From JAZDEY01 sp043808325 [NCBI: Candidatus Eiseniibacteriota bacterium] (GTDB lineage: Bacteria > Arandabacterota > Arandabacteria > Arandabacterales): DNA of 37,360 nucleotides. Numbering within the stretch: the stretch's first letter is position 1; the number at the start of each line of letters is the position of its first letter. The notes under the pieces were generated by a model. The model was given only the letters and a program-made list of their open reading frames with translations. It had not been told where the DNA came from and searched no databases. The DNA lies in contig JAZDEY010000007.1 of the NCBI GenBank assembly GCA_043808325.1, positions 1 through 37,360 on the forward strand, written 5' to 3'. A program made the translations under genes and the position numbers. This document shows positions 34,577 through 37,360 of this stretch, one piece after another.

Positions 34577-36229
34577 ATGCCGGAGTACTCGGTTCTCGTC
34601 GGTGGACAGGCGGGCGATGGCATAAGGCAAGTCGGTAGCCTGATCGCTCATCTCTTTAGTTCGCTAGGCTATCGTATCTACTTCTGGGATGACTATCCCT
34701 CGCTGATACGGGGCGGCCACAACTTCAGCATCATCAGGGCAAGCGACCGTAAGATCGGGGCCCACACCAGCACGGTCGATCTCCTGGTCGCACTCAACGC
34801 GACCACCGTGGAAAAGCACACTTGGCGGCTCAAGCCGGGTGCTCTCATAGTCTATGATTCAGATGCCTTCAAGGCCGAAGGGCTTGGGCTTCCGCTCACC
34901 AGCCTCGTGAAACAGGCGGGCGGCAAGCCCATCATGCGGAATGTTGCCGCCTTCGGCGCAATAGCCAAAGCCCTTGGCATCTCCTGGGATACCGTAAGAT
35001 CGATCATCGAGGCCGAGGTCGCGAAGCAGACCGAACTCAACCTCAAGATCGCGCAAGTCTCCTACGACAAGGCCGCGGGCACAACCTTCCATGTGGAGCG
35101 ACTCTCGTCAAAACCCTTACCGCTCTTCGCGGGAAACGAGGCCATGGCCCTCGGGGCCGTAAGGGCGGGCCTCAAGATCTACATAGCCTATCCCATGACG
35201 CCCTCATCGAGCATCCTTCACTTCCTTGCGGCTGCCGAAGAGCGGCTGGGTATCGTGACCTACCATCCTGAGAACGAGATTGCTGCTGTGATCACGGCGA
35301 TCGCCGGGGCCTATGCGGGCGCCCGCACGATGGTGGGAACGTCCGGAGGAGGCTTCGCTCTGATGACCGAAGGCGTGAGCCTTGCAGCCGCCAGTGAATC
35401 CCCGGTGGTATTCATCGTCGGCCAGAGACCGGGCCCGAGCACGGGGCTGCCTACCTACACCTGTCAGAGCGATCTCTTCTTCGTTTTGAATGCCGGCCAC
35501 GGCGAATTCGTGAGATTCGTGGTTGCGCCCGGCGATCCCGACCAGGCCTTCCGACTTGCCGGACTTGCGCTCAATACAGCGTGGAAGTATCAGCTGCCCG
35601 CTTTCATAATCCTGGACAAGAACGTGAGCGAGAGCACCTTCAGTTTCGAGACCAAGGGGGACGAAGTGGTGCGGGAGGAGGCTCTCCTGTGGGATGGTAG
35701 CGGTGACTACCGGCGGTACGAGCGGACCCAGACAGGTGTCTCTCCGCTTGCGTTCCCCGGGAGAACGGGCGCGATCGTTAAAGCCAATAGCTACGAGCAC
35801 GATGAATACGGCATCACGACGGAGGAAGCCGGAAAGACAACCGAGATGCAGGACAAACGGCTCGGCAAGCGCAAGTATCTCCAGCAGGACGTGGATGCGA
35901 TGCGGGCGGTCGAGGTCTACGGCGACCCGAAGGCCCCCACGGCGCTCCTCACCTGGGGATCGACCAAGGGGCCCTGCACCGAGATCGCCGAAGACCTTGG
36001 CTTCCGGGTGGTGCAGCCCATTGTCCTCGAGCCCCTGCCTGTGGAGCAATTAAGGCAGGCTCTTCAAGGCGCCACCAGAGTGATTGGCGTCGAGAACAAT
36101 GCCACGGGCTGCCTTGCGCGGCTCGTCGGCTGCCATGGCATCAAGGTCGACCGGATGATCTTGAAGTACGACGGGAGGCCTTTCACAGTCGATGGACTCC
36201 GCGCCAAAGTGGAGGAGGCAGCCCGATGA
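34577..36229 (+). CDS. 2-oxoacid:ferredoxin oxidoreductase, fused gamma-alpha subunit
   Basis: The larger subunit of a ferredoxin-dependent 2-oxoacid oxidoreductase that converts a 2-oxoacid and CoA into acyl-CoA, CO2 and reduced ferredoxin. The 550 residues begin with the gamma domain (VLVGGQAGDGI, 6-16; SLIRGGHNF), then the alpha domain from about 190 with YPMTPSS, ENEIAAV, GTSGGGFALMTE and the GPSTGLPTYTCQSDL segment, then the transketolase-C-like domain II (about 420-540). The gamma-alpha order is that of KorA-type enzymes for 2-oxoglutarate, but specificity (pyruvate, 2-oxoglutarate, branched chain) can not be read from motifs. GGGGAGG (34565-34571) fixes the ATG at 34577. It overlaps the beta-subunit gene by 4 nt. 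Confidence 0.94.
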   Translation: MPEYSVLVGGQAGDGIRQVGSLIAHLFSSLGYRIYFWDDYPSLIRGGHNFSIIRASDRKIGAHTSTVDLLVALNATTVEKHTWRLKPGALIVYDSDAFKAEGLGLPLTSLVKQAGGKPIMRNVAAFGAIAKALGISWDTVRSIIEAEVAKQTELNLKIAQVSYDKAAGTTFHVERLSSKPLPLFAGNEAMALGAVRAGLKIYIAYPMTPSSSILHFLAAAEERLGIVTYHPENEIAAVITAIAGAYAGARTMVGTSGGGFALMTEGVSLAAASESPVVFIVGQRPGPSTGLPTYTCQSDLFFVLNAGHGEFVRFVVAPGDPDQAFRLAGLALNTAWKYQLPAFIILDKNVSESTFSFETKGDEVVREEALLWDGSGDYRRYERTQTGVSPLAFPGRTGAIVKANSYEHDEYGITTEEAGKTTEMQDKRLGKRKYLQQDVDAMRAVEVYGDPKAPTALLTWGSTKGPCTEIAEDLGFRVVQPIVLEPLPVEQLRQALQGATRVIGVENNATGCLARLVGCHGIKVDRMILKYDGRPFTVDGLRAKVEEAAR

Positions 36230-37083
36230 GCGACCTCAAACTCACCACCTATGCCGAGAACACCTGGTGCAAGGGCTGCGGCAATTTTGGGATTCTCTCC
36301 GCCGTGAACGAGGCCGTGAAATCCTTAGTGGACGGGGGAATTGCGCCTGAGAACCTGGTTCTGGCCTCAGGGATCGGCTGCCATGCCAAGATCGCCGACT
36401 ACGTGAACATCAATAGCTTCTACTCGATCCACGGGCGCGTGCCGCCCACGATCACGGGCGTAAAGCTCGCCAACCGCGCGCTCACCGTGATCGGCCACGC
36501 CGGCGATGGCGATGCTTACGGTGAGGGCCTGGCGCACCTCATCATGTCCGCAAAGCGCAACATAGATGTCACGATGGTAGTTCACAATAACCGCGTCTAC
36601 GGGCTCACCACGGGCCAGGCAACCCCCACGAGCCCGTTGGGATTTCCGGGGCGATCCACTCCCCGGGGGAGCTTCGAAGAACCCCTCAACCCCATCGAAC
36701 TGATGCTCGCGTCCGGGGCGACCTTTGTGGCGCGAGGCTATTCGGTGAAGGCCAAGGAACTCGCGGCCCTGATTGTCGAAGCCGCCCGGCACAAGGGCTT
36801 CGCCTTCATCGATGTGCTCCAGCCCTGTTTCACCTTCTTCAACACCTATCAGTACTACAATAGCCGCGTCTACGAACTCCAGGGCCACGATACCTCAAGC
36901 CTCGACGCCGCGCACCTCAAGGCCAAGGAGTGGAACTACGGTGAAGGCGATCACATCCCGCTGGGCGTCTTCTACAAGGTGGAGAAGCCGACCTTCGACG
37001 ATCGGCTGCTGCGCGGCGGGATGATCCTATCGGGAGACACCACGATCCCCGATGTGTCCAAGATCATCGAGTCATTCGGCTAA
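36226..37083 (+). CDS. 2-oxoacid:ferredoxin oxidoreductase, beta subunit
   Basis: The thiamine-diphosphate and iron-sulfur-binding partner of the preceding gene, 285 residues. Cysteines for one [4Fe-4S] cluster are Cys15, Cys18 (WCKGCGN), Cys52 (GIGCHAK) and Cys201 (QPCFTF). The ThDP/Mg motif is GDGDAYGEG (93-101) followed by NNRVYGLTTGQ. The start overlaps the alpha stop (ATGA), showing translational coupling. No separate delta (2[4Fe-4S] ferredoxin) subunit gene is adjacent, so the enzyme should use a free ferredoxin. The complex could supply acyl-CoA to, or draw from, the HMG-CoA cluster just upstream. Confidence 0.95.
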   Translation: MSDLKLTTYAENTWCKGCGNFGILSAVNEAVKSLVDGGIAPENLVLASGIGCHAKIADYVNINSFYSIHGRVPPTITGVKLANRALTVIGHAGDGDAYGEGLAHLIMSAKRNIDVTMVVHNNRVYGLTTGQATPTSPLGFPGRSTPRGSFEEPLNPIELMLASGATFVARGYSVKAKELAALIVEAARHKGFAFIDVLQPCFTFFNTYQYYNSRVYELQGHDTSSLDAAHLKAKEWNYGEGDHIPLGVFYKVEKPTFDDRLLRGGMILSGDTTIPDVSKIIESFG

Positions 37084-37182
37084 TGGCCGGAACGTTGGAT
37101 TTGCCCGTGCGAACCTCGTCGTGCTCATGAGGCCTTGCCAACTATCCCATCTCGGCATCGAGTATGCGGTCCTTAAACGACC

Positions 37183-37360
37183 TAGTACCGTGTCTCACAA
37201 AGTGGTAGCTTTTTTGCCACTGGTGTTGTAATCATGGGGGGACCTTAAAAGGAGGTTCCTTCATGTGTGTTGCAGTTAGGGAGTTGACGATAACGGAGGG
37301 GCAGACATTGCAGCGATTGCTTCGGCGGGGGACCGATCCGATCAGTTACAAGCGAGCGCT
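37183..37360 (+). mobile_element. left end of a probable IS630-family insertion sequence (cut by window edge)
   Basis: From the TA at 37183 or 37186 the sequence changes character: ACCGTGTCTCACAAAGTGG, then a hairpin (AGTGGT/GCCACT around a T-rich loop, 37201-37221), then a transposase-like reading frame. IS630 elements insert at TA. The right end lies outside the window, so the inverted repeat can not be confirmed. Confidence 0.5.
37263..37360 (+). CDS. IS630-like transposase, N-terminal fragment (runs off the window)
   Basis: The ATG at 37263 follows AAGGAGG (37249-37255) by 7 nt and opens a frame of 32 codons to the window edge without a stop. It reads VRELTITEGQTLQRLLRRGTDP and then ISYKRA, resembling the start of IS630-family transposases (a L-RLLRRGT-x(5)-RA segment before the helix-turn-helix). 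Only the N-terminus is visible; the DDE catalytic part would be beyond the edge. Family assignment rests on this short motif. Confidence 0.6.
   Translation, partial: MCVAVRELTITEGQTLQRLLRRGTDPISYKRA

Overview
High-GC, gene-dense bacterial DNA (27 complete protein genes called, plus one cut by the right edge; no rRNA, tRNA or CRISPR array seen). Three large secreted peptidases end in the same kind of C-terminal domain (YPNP-like start, YDV/FDVAG core, PGIYF near the end), as in type IX sorting or FlgD-like domains. Together with pyruvate phosphate dikinase, 2-oxoacid:ferredoxin oxidoreductase, an archaeal-type HMG-CoA synthase cluster and consensus sigma70 promoters, this suggests a fermentative or anaerobic bacterium of an FCB-related or candidate phylum (Eisenbacteria, Zixibacteria or WOR-3 type). 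That placement is inference.

Layout. Positions 1-236 hold nothing I can support. 0.2-4.9 kb: secreted subtilase, then ppdK. 4.9-8.6 kb: an orphan sigma54 activator with a dead receiver domain (minus), a small zinc-ribbon protein plus ribosomal protein L35 away from infC/rplT (plus), an HDAC-family deacetylase and a small membrane protein (minus). 8.7-9.7 kb: ECF sigma factor and a soluble zinc anti-sigma factor. 9.8-14.3 kb: a 1109-residue membrane/spermidine-synthase-like/TPR fusion (minus), divergent from a methyltransferase. 14.4-22.9 kb: secreted M28 peptidase carrying an inserted beta-propeller, rhomboid protease plus ClpB, secreted M14 carboxypeptidase; terminators and strong promoters separate these units.

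22.9-28.5 kb (minus): a four-gene operon reading secreted ARPP-1/DUF6569-like protein, secreted VWA protein, membrane histidine kinase with a long disordered extracytoplasmic insert, PhoB/PhoP-type regulator. Three identical TTTTACA heptamers at 10-11 bp spacing lie upstream of its first gene, as expected for a site bound by an OmpR/PhoB-family regulator. I consider this the best candidate for an undescribed envelope-sensing system. A GT-C-like membrane protein follows at 28.5-30.2 kb.

30.4-37.1 kb (plus): HMG-CoA synthase, thiolase, DUF35 zinc/OB-fold protein and a methylglutaconyl-CoA-hydratase-like crotonase, then peroxiredoxin and the two subunits of a 2-oxoacid:ferredoxin oxidoreductase. 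Together they could link acetyl-CoA to HMG-CoA (mevalonate) or to isovaleryl/leucine-type branched acyl-CoA metabolism. The right edge holds the start of an IS630-like transposase gene.
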